Assembly (NCBI RefSeq): GCF_003862485.1
Contig: NZ_RRCM01000001.1
Location: 1,082,328 to 1,146,327 of the forward strand
DNA from: Lachnoanaerobaculum orale
GTDB taxonomy: Bacteria > Bacillota > Clostridia > Lachnospirales > Lachnospiraceae
Direction of reading: 5' to 3'
DNA: 64,000 bases
Both the position numbers and the translations under genes were made by a program. Below the pieces are notes generated by a model that was not told the origin of the DNA, did not search any database, and was given only the letters and a program-made list of their open reading frames with translations. Positions 1 through 6,903 of this stretch are shown piece after piece (positions within the stretch are counted from its first letter, which is position 1; every line of letters starts with the position of its first letter).

Positions 1-20
1 AATCCTGTCTTTGACAGCTA

Positions 21-66
21 AAAGGCCTGAAGCCCGTATATATCAAGGGTTTCAGACCTTTTTTAA
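21..66. terminator. Hairpin inside the left IS end
   Basis: Interrupted inverted repeat AAGG-CTGAA-CCC / GGG-TTCAG-CCTT followed by six T on the plus strand. It would stop transcription entering the IS from the left and also lies just after the transposase stop codon. Confidence 0.65.
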
Positions 67-87
67 TTCGTAAAAGTGTAGCTAGAA

Positions 88-1863
88 CTACCTACTTTTT
101 TTGCTGTCTCGAAAGACTTTTTTCATACTCAAATCGGTTAAAATTTCATAATCGGTACGAAATCCGAATGCTTCATGAAGTGCATCTGTTATGGCCGTTC
201 TTGTGTAAGCGGGCAGATATCCTAGCTTTTCTCCCGGACGATACATCATCATAGAGCGTAGTACGTTAATGATTTCATCGCATGTATATTGTTCTCCAAG
301 TTTTTTCTCAAGTATCCTAAAGACTACTAATGAGGCAAAACAAGTTATGAAATGTGCCTTTATACGGTCCTCTCTTTGAAGATAAATAGGGCGTGCACTG
401 AACTCGGTTTTCATGATTCTGAAGCATTCTTCGATTTCCCATCTCTTCTTGTTTATACGAACTATTTCTTCGGCACTTGTTGTCTCCAGATTAGTACAAA
501 CGGCGTAGAGACCGTCATATTTTTCTTCTTCAGCTATGAGGTTCGAATCTATATAAGGGATTTCTCTGTCACATACTTCTCCTGAAGATGTCATTGTTTC
601 GGTAGCAATAAAACGGCGTGGATCATTTTGATTTTTTTGATTTCTTTTATATTCCCCTTTCTCAATAAGCTTATTGGCACGGTCAATCTGGCTTTGCCTG
701 ATTTTCTGATGATATTTTTTGTACTTTAAGGAGAATGATACGATAAGATGTTGCTCTAACGCTTTATCACCTTCTTTGACCTTTTTATCGGATAAGTCTT
801 CTTTAATCCATCGTTCTTTATAAAAGACTTTATTATAGTCTGTCTGTTCATCAAGGTTATTTAGATTAAATAATCCTGTTTCACCTTGTAGTGACCAGCC
901 TTCAGGGTCTAGGGCAAACTCCTTTAAGTATTTCGGTAGTTGTTTTATAGATTGTGTTGTTATAAAACTTCTTATTCTTTCGCCAAATAAAGTTTTGTCG
1001 TTAAACTTTCTATTGGCATTTGAAGAAAGACCTGCATCTGTACAGATAATAATACTATCAATACCATAATCATCGATTACCTTTTGTTCCAGAGGCTTTA
1101 GTGTCGGTTGCTCATTCTTATTTCCCGGGAAAATATCAAAAGCAAGAGGAATACCGTCATGATCCATAAACATTCCCATTCCTACGATAGGTAGTGGTTG
1201 ATGTTGTTTTGATTTTCCATATTTTCTAAGTTCATCTTCCTGCTCGATTTCAAAGTAATAGTTTGTGCAATCATAGTAAAGAATGTCGTTCCTTCGTGGA
1301 AGTATTATTTGGCTATTTTTATAAAGTTCAGATTGAATGAAGTCGCTTTCTTTAGCTAAAACAGAAAGCGAACGATATATATCATGTAAATTAAAGGTAG
1401 GCTGCTCAATAAACATTTTTGAAGAACGGTTTGAGGCCAACTTAGAAGATGGATAAAGTATACGAGTAAAAATTAGTCGAGATAAAATATCGTTCAAGTC
1501 ATATTCAAAGCTATATTTCTTTGAAATTTTAGAACAGATTTTATCCAGATTCAGTGAATAGTAAATACTCTGAAGAAATAGATATCCACAGTTAAACAAA
1601 TGTTTTTCATCAGGTTTTAGGAGTTTTGAAGGAGAACATTTTATTAAAATCTCTTTTTGTTCCTCATATTCCTTACGATTAAGTTCGTCTACATATTCCT
1701 GAGCCCAAATATAAGGGTCTTTTCCATTAGCTCTAGTTTTAACCATATCAAGATTTCCAAGTTTTTCAATAGTAACTGTAGTAACAGAACCATTGGATTT
1801 ACGTATAGATTTCTGAACATAGAATGTAGCAGAGTTTTTTGATTTACTTACAGTAAGCTTCAT
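88..1863 (-). CDS. IS1634-family DDE transposase
   Basis: A 591-residue transposase that catalyses cut-and-paste type movement of the surrounding element. The DDE triad of the IS4 superfamily can be read: the first Asp in YYDCTNYY (D198), the second in CTDAGL (D276), and the Glu in a RWEIEECFRIMK motif (R474, E478, K485) that matches the Y-R-E-K signature region. The large insertion between the second Asp and the Glu is normal for IS4-type enzymes. The start at 1863 is supported by a GGAGGTGG ribosome site 8 bases upstream. The frame is intact with no frameshift, and the length is usual for the family, so the element may still be active. Family placement rests on motif reading alone. Confidence 0.9.
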   Translation of the reverse strand: MKLTVSKSKNSATFYVQKSIRKSNGSVTTVTIEKLGNLDMVKTRANGKDPYIWAQEYVDELNRKEYEEQKEILIKCSPSKLLKPDEKHLFNCGYLFLQSIYYSLNLDKICSKISKKYSFEYDLNDILSRLIFTRILYPSSKLASNRSSKMFIEQPTFNLHDIYRSLSVLAKESDFIQSELYKNSQIILPRRNDILYYDCTNYYFEIEQEDELRKYGKSKQHQPLPIVGMGMFMDHDGIPLAFDIFPGNKNEQPTLKPLEQKVIDDYGIDSIIICTDAGLSSNANRKFNDKTLFGERIRSFITTQSIKQLPKYLKEFALDPEGWSLQGETGLFNLNNLDEQTDYNKVFYKERWIKEDLSDKKVKEGDKALEQHLIVSFSLKYKKYHQKIRQSQIDRANKLIEKGEYKRNQKNQNDPRRFIATETMTSSGEVCDREIPYIDSNLIAEEEKYDGLYAVCTNLETTSAEEIVRINKKRWEIEECFRIMKTEFSARPIYLQREDRIKAHFITCFASLVVFRILEKKLGEQYTCDEIINVLRSMMMYRPGEKLGYLPAYTRTAITDALHEAFGFRTDYEILTDLSMKKVFRDSKKSR

Positions 1864-1945
1864 AGTATTCCACCTCCATGTTCATATTATACCATAAATA
1901 GCTACAAATAGCTACATAAAATAGATAATAAATTGACAAAAAAAT

Positions 1946-1964
1946 AAGACTGAAATCCAGTCTT
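1946..1964. terminator. Hairpin inside the right IS end
   Basis: AAGACTG and CAGTCTT form a 7-bp perfect stem with a 5-base loop, followed by a short T run. It mirrors the hairpin at the left end and probably insulates the transposase from outside transcription coming from the tRNA promoter. Confidence 0.5.
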
Positions 1965-2014
1965 TATAAGGGTTTGAGGTTTATAAAGGGAATCGGTAGC
2001 TGTCAAACTCCCGG

Positions 2015-2071
2015 CTCGAACCCCCATTTACGGTTTTGGAGACCGTTGCTCTACCATTGAACTATTCCCCT
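2015..2071 (-). pseudogene. tRNA-Trp (CCA), 3' part missing
   Basis: On the minus strand the sequence begins AGGGGAATAGTTCAATGGTA and gives a normal acceptor 5' strand, D arm and anticodon arm, with loop CTCCAAA and anticodon CCA. The T arm starts correctly (GGGGGTTCGAG), but the expected CCCTC and the complementary acceptor strand TTCCCCT are absent; instead there is CCGGGAG and then the IS end. The molecule could not fold its T stem or acceptor stem. A good promoter lies upstream. Either the IS insertion removed the 3' end, or the assembly joins unrelated pieces here. A functional tRNA-Trp must exist elsewhere if this structure is real. Confidence 0.8.
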
Positions 2072-2088
2072 CTGCAAGGTACTTTGAT

Positions 2089-2117
2089 ACTATATCAGTA
2101 AAGCTTTAATATGTCAA
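2089..2117 (-). promoter_or_regulatory. Promoter of the tRNA-Trp gene
   Basis: Read on the minus strand: -35 TTGACA at 2112-2117, 17-bp spacer, -10 TATAGT at 2089-2094, placing the start site about 10 bases before the tRNA 5' end. A near-consensus sigma-A promoter, typical of a stable RNA gene. Confidence 0.75.
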
Positions 2118-2119
2118 CA

Positions 2120-2167
2120 ATTATTTTTGATTTTTTCAAAAAAATTATTTTTGATTTTTTCAAAAAA
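2120..2167. repeat. Tandem duplication of a 24-bp AT-rich unit
   Basis: Two near-identical 24-bp units (2120-2143 and 2144-2167), each containing TTATTTTTGATTTTTTC and an A run, lie between the divergent tRNA and thi promoters. They may act as a bent or UP-like element, or be a neutral slippage product. Confidence 0.7.
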
Positions 2168-2175
2168 AGTTTTTG

Positions 2176-2203
2176 TTGAAAAAAATTATATTAGTATTAT
2201 AAT
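2176..2203 (+). promoter_or_regulatory. Promoter of the thi operon
   Basis: -35 TTGAAA at 2176-2181, 16-bp spacer, -10 TATAAT at 2198-2203. It lies directly upstream of the riboswitch, so transcription would start near 2210. Confidence 0.75.
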
Positions 2204-2216
2204 CTAAGTAATATAT

Positions 2217-2297
2217 CAAAGGGGTGCTTATACGGCTGAGAGAGGTTTTACCTTAACCCATAACCTGATCTAGGTAATGCTAGCGTAGGGAAGTAAA
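2217..2297 (+). promoter_or_regulatory. TPP riboswitch (THI element)
   Basis: The conserved aptamer blocks are present: GGGGTGC at 2221, GGCTGAGAGA at 2234, ACCTGATCTAGGTAATGC at 2263-2280 and GCGTAGGGAAG at 2283-2293. These match the THI element that binds thiamine pyrophosphate. A terminator hairpin follows at once, so the switch most likely acts by premature termination when TPP is plentiful, controlling the transport genes downstream. Confidence 0.95.
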
Positions 2298-2327
2298 ACA
2301 GACTGCCGTATAGCAGTCTGTTTTTTT
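2298..2327 (+). terminator. Riboswitch expression-platform terminator
   Basis: ACAGACTGC and GCAGTCTGT form a 9-bp perfect stem followed by seven T. It ends just before the GGAGGG ribosome site (2328-2333) of the first operon gene, as expected for the OFF state of a TPP riboswitch. Confidence 0.9.
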
Positions 2328-2339
2328 GGAGGGATACAT

Positions 2340-2645
2340 ATGAATGCAAGCGTAGCGATACAGACACTACCGGAGGTTTATGACAATGATGAGATAGTCA
2401 GGATAGTGGACGAGGTAATAGCTTATATAAAGAGTACAGGATATAAGTATTATGTTGGTCCGTTTGAGACGACTATTGAGGGCGATTATGACGAGCTTAT
2501 GGACATAGTAAAAGAATGTCAGCATATAGCGATAAGGGCAGGGGCACCTGCGGTAATGGCATATATCAAGGTAAGCTTCAAACCGGACGGAGATTTACTT
2601 ACAATAGACAGAAAGGTAACAAAACACCATTTAGATGAAAAATAA
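2340..2645 (+). CDS. YkoF/MTH1187-type thiamine-binding protein
   Basis: A 101-residue cytosolic protein of the small thiamine-binding family (PF01910, MTH1187/YkoF type). The N-terminal part (ASVAIQTLPEVYDNDE) and the pattern IKSTGYKYYVGPFETTIEGD followed by IREGAP-like AIRAGAPAVMAYIKV fit a single ferredoxin-like domain of this family; YkoF itself has two such domains. It is the first gene after the TPP riboswitch and ends inside the start of the permease gene (11-base overlap), so it is coupled to thiamine-precursor uptake. It may deliver or buffer thiamine or its pyrimidine part in the cytoplasm. The exact ligand is inferred from context. Confidence 0.8.
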   Translation: MNASVAIQTLPEVYDNDEIVRIVDEVIAYIKSTGYKYYVGPFETTIEGDYDELMDIVKECQHIAIRAGAPAVMAYIKVSFKPDGDLLTIDRKVTKHHLDEK

Positions 2646-3384
2646 AAAAGACAGTATATATCCGATTGCTTTCGGCATTGTATTTTTGGCGGTTTGGCAG
2701 ATACTTTGTACATTGAAGGTGATACCGGCGTTTTTGATGCCGTCACCCATTCAGATAATAAAGGCATTGGTGGAAGATTTTCCGCTGCTGATGTACCATC
2801 TGGCCGTCACATTGGCGGAAAGCCTGATCGGACTTATAGCGGGCGTCTTGCTTGGGCTTATATTTGCACTTTTGATGGACAGATTTATAAAGGTATATAA
2901 GACCTTTTATCCTTTTGTTATCATTTCTCAGACTATACCGACAATAGCCATAGCACCGCTTTTGGTACTTTGGTTCGGATACGATTTGTTGCCGAAGGTT
3001 ATACTTATAATACTTGTTACATTCTTTCCTATAACGATAGGGCTTTTGGAAAGCTTTAAGAGTGCAGATAAGGATGAGATAAATCTGCTTAAGTCGATGG
3101 GTGCAAGTGAGTTTGATATATATAAGTTTATCAAGTTGCCGTCTTCTATGGGGAAGTTTTTTGCGGCACTGAAGATTTCAGCTTCATACTCTGTGGTAGG
3201 AGGAGTGATATCTGAGTGGCTTGGCGGGTTTAGAGGACTCGGAGTGTATATGACCAGAGTCAGAAAGGCATATGCCTTTGACAAGATGTTTGCAGTAATT
3301 ATTATTATTTCAATACTCAGTTTATTATTATTAAAGGCGGTGGATTTGTTACAAAAATTATCCATGCCGTGGGAGGAAAAATGA
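2635..3384 (+). CDS. thiX: ABC transporter permease, thiamine precursor (ThiX-like)
   Basis: A 249-residue integral membrane protein with about six hydrophobic segments and the binding-protein-dependent permease signature around the EAA-type loop (LLKSMGASEFDIYKFIKLPSSMGKFF in pieces, near residues 140-165). This loop docks on the ATPase. It belongs to the SsuC/TauC/ThiX permease group. It overlaps the preceding gene by 11 bases and ends in an ATGA overlap with the binding-protein gene, a sign of translational coupling. The TPP riboswitch upstream and the NMT1-like binding protein downstream point to a thiamine pyrimidine precursor as substrate rather than sulfonate. Confidence 0.85.
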   Translation: MKNKKDSIYPIAFGIVFLAVWQILCTLKVIPAFLMPSPIQIIKALVEDFPLLMYHLAVTLAESLIGLIAGVLLGLIFALLMDRFIKVYKTFYPFVIISQTIPTIAIAPLLVLWFGYDLLPKVILIILVTFFPITIGLLESFKSADKDEINLLKSMGASEFDIYKFIKLPSSMGKFFAALKISASYSVVGGVISEWLGGFRGLGVYMTRVRKAYAFDKMFAVIIIISILSLLLLKAVDLLQKLSMPWEEK

Positions 3385-4385
3385 AAAAGACAGTTAAGAA
3401 TTTATGTGTGGGTTTAAGTTTGTTTGCAATAGCTGTGGCAAGTATGGCTTGCACTGCTCAAAAGCAGTCGGATTCGGGAGAGAAAAAATTAAAATTGGTG
3501 CTTGACTGGACACCTAATACCAATCATACAGGCCTGTATGTGGCAATGGATAAGGGATATTATAAGGATGCAGGTATTGAGCTTGAGATAGTACAGCCGC
3601 CTGAAGACGGTGCGGAGGTTTTGGTTGCAAGCGGTAAAGCCGATTTCGGTATATCGTTTCAGGACACTTTGGCAGGTGCACTGTCAAAGGCCGAACCGCT
3701 TCCTATAAAGGCCGTTGCCGCAATAGCACAGCACAACACCTCGGGAATAATGTCAAGAAAGGGAGACGGCATCACCACACCTAAAGGACTTGAGGGTAAA
3801 AAGTATGCTACATGGGATCTTCCGATAGAAAAAGCAATTATAAAAAATGTGGTGGAAAAAGACGGAGGCGACTTTTCAAAGGTTGAGCTTGTGCCTTCTA
3901 CAGTCACGGATGAGGTATCGGCACTTAGTACAAAGCAGATAGATGCTGTGTGGGTATACTACGGTTGGGCAGGTATTGCAGCCAATGTAAAGAATTTTGA
4001 ATTTGACTATTTTGCATTTAAAGATATCAATCCGACATTTGACTATTACACTCCGGTAATAATTACAAATGACAATATGATAAAGAATGACAAAGATACC
4101 GTCAAGAAGTTTTTGGATGCGACTAAAAAGGGATATGAGTTTGCGGCAGGCAATCCTAAGGATGCGGCTGAAATCTTACTTAAATATGCACCGGAGATTG
4201 ATAAAAAGCTTGCAAACGCATCACAGGAGTACTTATCCGCCTGCTATATTGATAAGGATGTTCCTTGGGGATATATCGACAGTGACAGATGGAAAAACTT
4301 CTATAGATGGCTGAATGAGAATAATCTGTTGGAAAGTCAGATAGATGAGGGAGCAGGACTTGATAATGAATTTATCACAAAATAG
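3381..4385 (+). CDS. thiY: NMT1/THI5-like substrate-binding lipoprotein (ThiY-like)
   Basis: A 334-residue binding protein. A lipoprotein signal peptide with lipobox SMAC ends at about Cys24, so it is anchored on the outer face of the membrane. The mature part starts with LVLDWTPNTNHTGLYVA, characteristic of the NMT1/THI5 family that includes ThiY, the formylaminopyrimidine-binding protein. The ATG at 3381 is chosen because GGAGG lies 5 bases upstream; a GTG at 3369 in the same frame has no such site. The start overlaps the permease stop (ATGA). Function is assigned from family and riboswitch context; binding of pyrimidine versus thiamine cannot be read from sequence. Confidence 0.85.
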   Translation: MKKTVKNLCVGLSLFAIAVASMACTAQKQSDSGEKKLKLVLDWTPNTNHTGLYVAMDKGYYKDAGIELEIVQPPEDGAEVLVASGKADFGISFQDTLAGALSKAEPLPIKAVAAIAQHNTSGIMSRKGDGITTPKGLEGKKYATWDLPIEKAIIKNVVEKDGGDFSKVELVPSTVTDEVSALSTKQIDAVWVYYGWAGIAANVKNFEFDYFAFKDINPTFDYYTPVIITNDNMIKNDKDTVKKFLDATKKGYEFAAGNPKDAAEILLKYAPEIDKKLANASQEYLSACYIDKDVPWGYIDSDRWKNFYRWLNENNLLESQIDEGAGLDNEFITK

Positions 4386-5121
4386 TGAGCCTATTTTAGA
4401 GGCTAAGGATATAGGCTTTGCATATGACAAAAGAAAGATAATTACGGGTGTAAATTTAAAATTGCATAAAAATGAGCTTGTATCATTGCTTGGAGTAAGC
4501 GGAAGCGGTAAAAGTACTCTTTTTAATATAATTGCAGGTCTTTTAAAACCCGATACAGGAAAAATAGTATATGAGGGAGCGGATATAACCGGAAAATCGG
4601 GTATTATAAGTTACTCGTTTCAAAAAGATCTTTTGCTTCCGTATTTAAAAATTGAGGAGAATGTGGCATTACCTCTTCTGATAAAAAAAGAAAAAAAGAG
4701 TACAGCCATAAAAAAAGCACAAGAGATGTTAAAAGAGTTTAGGCTTGATGCATATGCAAGTAATTATCCGAGGGAACTCTCAGGAGGTATGAGACAGAGG
4801 ATTGCACTGCTTAGAACTTATCTTTTTTCAAAAGATTTGTCCTTACTTGACGAGCCTTTTTCAGCACTTGACGCCATTACAAAGGATGAGATGCATGAGT
4901 GGTATATGAATATGAGGAGAAGATACAATACTTCCACCATATTTATTACTCATGATGTGGATGAGGCTATACTTTTATCGGACAGGATTTATATATTAGG
5001 TAATACACCGTCAACTATAAAAGCTGAACTTAAAATAGAGGTAAATAACAGAAATAATGATTTCAAACTTAGTGAAAGTTTTTTGGAGTATAAAAAAGAG
5101 GTTTTAAGAAATCTCGAATAG
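4366..5121 (+). CDS. thiZ: ABC transporter ATPase, thiamine precursor (ThiZ-like)
   Basis: A 251-residue nucleotide-binding subunit of the same importer. Walker A is GVSGSGKST, the signature is LSGGMRQR, Walker B with the catalytic Glu is LSLLDEP, and the H-loop is THDVDEA. It belongs to the SsuB/TauB/ThiZ ATPase group. It starts inside the end of the binding-protein gene; the ATG at 4366 is preferred for its AGCAGG ribosome site, but an in-frame ATG at 4345 is possible. It closes the riboswitch-controlled operon, and a hairpin terminator follows about 55 bases downstream. Confidence 0.85.
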   Translation: MNLSQNSEPILEAKDIGFAYDKRKIITGVNLKLHKNELVSLLGVSGSGKSTLFNIIAGLLKPDTGKIVYEGADITGKSGIISYSFQKDLLLPYLKIEENVALPLLIKKEKKSTAIKKAQEMLKEFRLDAYASNYPRELSGGMRQRIALLRTYLFSKDLSLLDEPFSALDAITKDEMHEWYMNMRRRYNTSTIFITHDVDEAILLSDRIYILGNTPSTIKAELKIEVNNRNNDFKLSESFLEYKKEVLRNLE

Positions 5122-5146
5122 ACTTTCTTTCGATTTATTTACTACC

Positions 5147-5175
5147 TTGTATACCTTTATCGGCTATGCTAAAAT
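5147..5175 (+). promoter_or_regulatory. Promoter of ung
   Basis: -35 TTGTAT at 5147-5152, 17-bp spacer, -10 TAAAAT at 5170-5175. The predicted start site falls inside the terminator hairpin of the thi operon, so the ung transcript would not contain the full hairpin. Confidence 0.5.
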
Positions 5176-5208
5176 AGACCATGTACTTTAGTATGTGGTC
5201 TGTTTTTT
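5176..5208 (+). terminator. Terminator of the thi operon
   Basis: AGACCA (5176) pairs with TGGTCT (5196) with an imperfect inner stem, followed by six T. It closes the thi operon and overlaps the ung promoter region. Confidence 0.7.
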
Positions 5209-5258
5209 ATGTGACAGTGCACATATTTTATATGATTTTACATGAACTGAGGATTCAT

Positions 5259-5936
5259 ATGAGTGAGTTGAGCGGAGAGTGGAAGGCTGTGCTTGAGCCT
5301 GAGTTTAAAAAGCCGTACTATAGAGATTTATACAATTTTGTAAAACAGGAGTATGCTACACATATCATATATCCGCCTGCAGATAAGCTGTTTGAGGCGT
5401 TGCATCTTACACCTCTGTCAGAAATCAAGGTGGTTATATTGGGACAGGACCCTTACCATAATGAAAATCAGGCTCATGGTCTGTCATTTTCGGTTCCCAC
5501 CTCACAAAGAAAGATTCCTCCTTCACTTGTGAATATCTATAAAGAACTTCATGATGATGTGGGTACATATATACCCAACAACGGAAATCTTATAAAATGG
5601 GCAAAGCAAGGGGTTCTTATGTTGAATACAATACTTACAGTCAGAGCTCATGCGGCATTTTCACATCAGGGTAAGGGATGGGAGCAGTTTACAGATGCTA
5701 TAATAAAGACAATAAATGAAACCGACAGGCCGATAGTCTTCATGCTGTGGGGCAGTGCCGCAATAGCAAAGAAAAAGATGCTTAATAATCCCAAGCACTT
5801 GATTTTGACTACGGTACATCCGAGTCCGCTCTCGGCATACAGAGGATTTTTCGGATGTAAGCACTTTTCAAAGGCAAATAAATTTTTGACGGATAATAAT
5901 ATCTCGCCGATTGACTGGCAGATAGAGAATATATAA
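5259..5936 (+). CDS. ung: Uracil-DNA glycosylase
   Basis: A 225-residue family 1 uracil-DNA glycosylase that removes uracil from DNA and starts base excision repair. The water-activating motif GQDPYH is at residues 62-67 (catalytic D64) and the minor-groove loop [13 protein letters not shown] begins at H187; [17 protein letters not shown] carries the uracil-recognition Asn. The length is typical. The ATG at 5259 is preferred because the conserved protein begins there and a TGAGGA site lies just upstream; an upstream in-frame ATG at 5181 would add a hydrophobic extension not expected for Ung. It is separated from uppP by 17 bases and probably co-transcribed with it. Confidence 0.97.
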   Translation: MSELSGEWKAVLEPEFKKPYYRDLYNFVKQEYATHIIYPPADKLFEALHLTPLSEIKVVILGQDPYHNENQAHGLSFSVPTSQRKIPPSLVNIYKELHDDVGTYIPNNGNLIKWAKQGVLMLNTILTVRAHAAFSHQGKGWEQFTDAIIKTINETDRPIVFMLWGSAAIAKKKMLNNPKHLILTTVHPSPLSAYRGFFGCKHFSKANKFLTDNNISPIDWQIENI

Positions 5937-5953
5937 TCATAGAAAGGGATAGT

Positions 5954-6787
5954 ATGAATATACTGGAGATACTGAAGGTTATAATTATTGGTATTGTAGA
6001 GGGTATTACGGAGTGGCTGCCTATAAGCTCCACAGGACATATGATTTTGGTGGACGAGCTGATAAAGCTGAATGCAAGTGAAGAGTTCAAATCAATGTTT
6101 ATGGTTGTTATACAGCTGGGTGCCATTTTGGCGGTGGTAGTACTGTATTTTAGAAAGTTGAATCCTTTCAGCAGGGGTAAGAGTTTAAAGATGAGGTATC
6201 TTACCATTGAACTTTGGAAGAAGATAATAGTTGCCTGTTTACCTGCCGCAATGCTCGGCGTATTGATAGACGACTGGTTGGATGCGCATCTTTACAACGG
6301 ATTTATAGTGGCGATGGCACTTATTGTATACGGTGTGCTGTTTATTCTTATAGAGAACTCAAATAAAAAGAGGGTGGACAGTATTACCAAGGTATATTCT
6401 ATAGACTATCAGACGGCACTTTTTATCGGAGCGTTTCAGGTTCTTGCACTTATACCCGGAACTTCAAGATCGGGAGCGACTATTATAGGCGGTATGATTT
6501 TAGGTGCGTCAAGGTCTGTGGCGGCCGAGTTTTCATTCTTTTTGAGTATTCCTATAATGTTCGGTGCAAGCCTTTTAAAGCTTGTAAAGTTCGGGTTCCA
6601 CTACAGTATGGCGGAGATTGTCTATCTGCTTTTAGGAATGATTGTCGCGTTCCTTGTATCTATTTTCTCCATAAGCTTTTTGCTAAGTTGGATAAAGAAA
6701 AACGATTTCAAGTTCTTCGGATACTACAGAATAGTACTCGGACTTATAGTACTCGTGTGGTATTTTGTATCTTCTTTGATGAAATAA
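5954..6787 (+). CDS. uppP: Undecaprenyl-diphosphatase
   Basis: A 277-residue membrane phosphatase that converts undecaprenyl pyrophosphate to the monophosphate lipid carrier for cell-wall synthesis; excess enzyme gives bacitracin resistance in other bacteria. The two active-site segments are clear: [13 protein letters not shown] at residues 17-29 (with the E-rich motif) and [13 protein letters not shown] at 168-180. About eight hydrophobic segments and normal length. An AAAGGG ribosome site precedes the ATG. It follows ung closely and is followed by a strong terminator. Confidence 0.96.
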   Translation: MNILEILKVIIIGIVEGITEWLPISSTGHMILVDELIKLNASEEFKSMFMVVIQLGAILAVVVLYFRKLNPFSRGKSLKMRYLTIELWKKIIVACLPAAMLGVLIDDWLDAHLYNGFIVAMALIVYGVLFILIENSNKKRVDSITKVYSIDYQTALFIGAFQVLALIPGTSRSGATIIGGMILGASRSVAAEFSFFLSIPIMFGASLLKLVKFGFHYSMAEIVYLLLGMIVAFLVSIFSISFLLSWIKKNDFKFFGYYRIVLGLIVLVWYFVSSLMK

Positions 6788-6792
6788 TTAAG

Positions 6793-6841
6793 GGCATATA
6801 TTTATATATGAAGTTTTTCATTGTAAATATATGCCTTTTTT
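6793..6841 (+). terminator. Terminator after uppP
   Basis: GGCATATATTTA (6793-6804) and TAAATATATGCC (6824-6835) form a 12-bp stem followed by six T. Confidence 0.85.
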
Positions 6842-6842
6842 C

Positions 6843-6871
6843 TTTACAATAATGTAAAAAAGCATTATCAT
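6843..6871 (+). promoter_or_regulatory. Promoter of the ABC exporter genes
   Basis: -35 TTTACA at 6843-6848, 17-bp spacer, -10 TATCAT at 6866-6871, directly after the uppP terminator. Confidence 0.5.
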
Positions 6872-6903
6872 AAAGAAATTGTATGCAGTTTGATAGGAGG
6901 AAT

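Larger units (their letters stand above)
10..2007 (-). mobile_element. IS1634-like insertion sequence (IS4 superfamily)
   Basis: The element is bounded by an 11-bp perfect inverted repeat, TTTGACAGCTA at 10-20 and its complement at 1997-2007, and carries one full-length transposase gene on the minus strand. Hairpins sit just inside both ends (about 21-66 and 1946-1964), which would stop transcription crossing the ends. No target-site duplication is visible: only 9 bases lie left of the element, and they do not repeat the bases to its right. The right end abuts a tRNA-Trp gene whose 3' part is missing. The exact element ends could lie a few bases outside the repeat. Confidence 0.8.

Noticed and set aside
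1-20. Possible missing 3' end of tRNA-Trp on the left side of the IS
   Set aside because: The 9 bases before the IS repeat do not contain the expected acceptor strand or T-stem sequence on either strand.
2635-5121. Sulfonate or taurine importer
   Set aside because: The permease and ATPase resemble SsuBC, but the TPP riboswitch, the YkoF-like gene and the NMT1-like binding protein point to a thiamine precursor.
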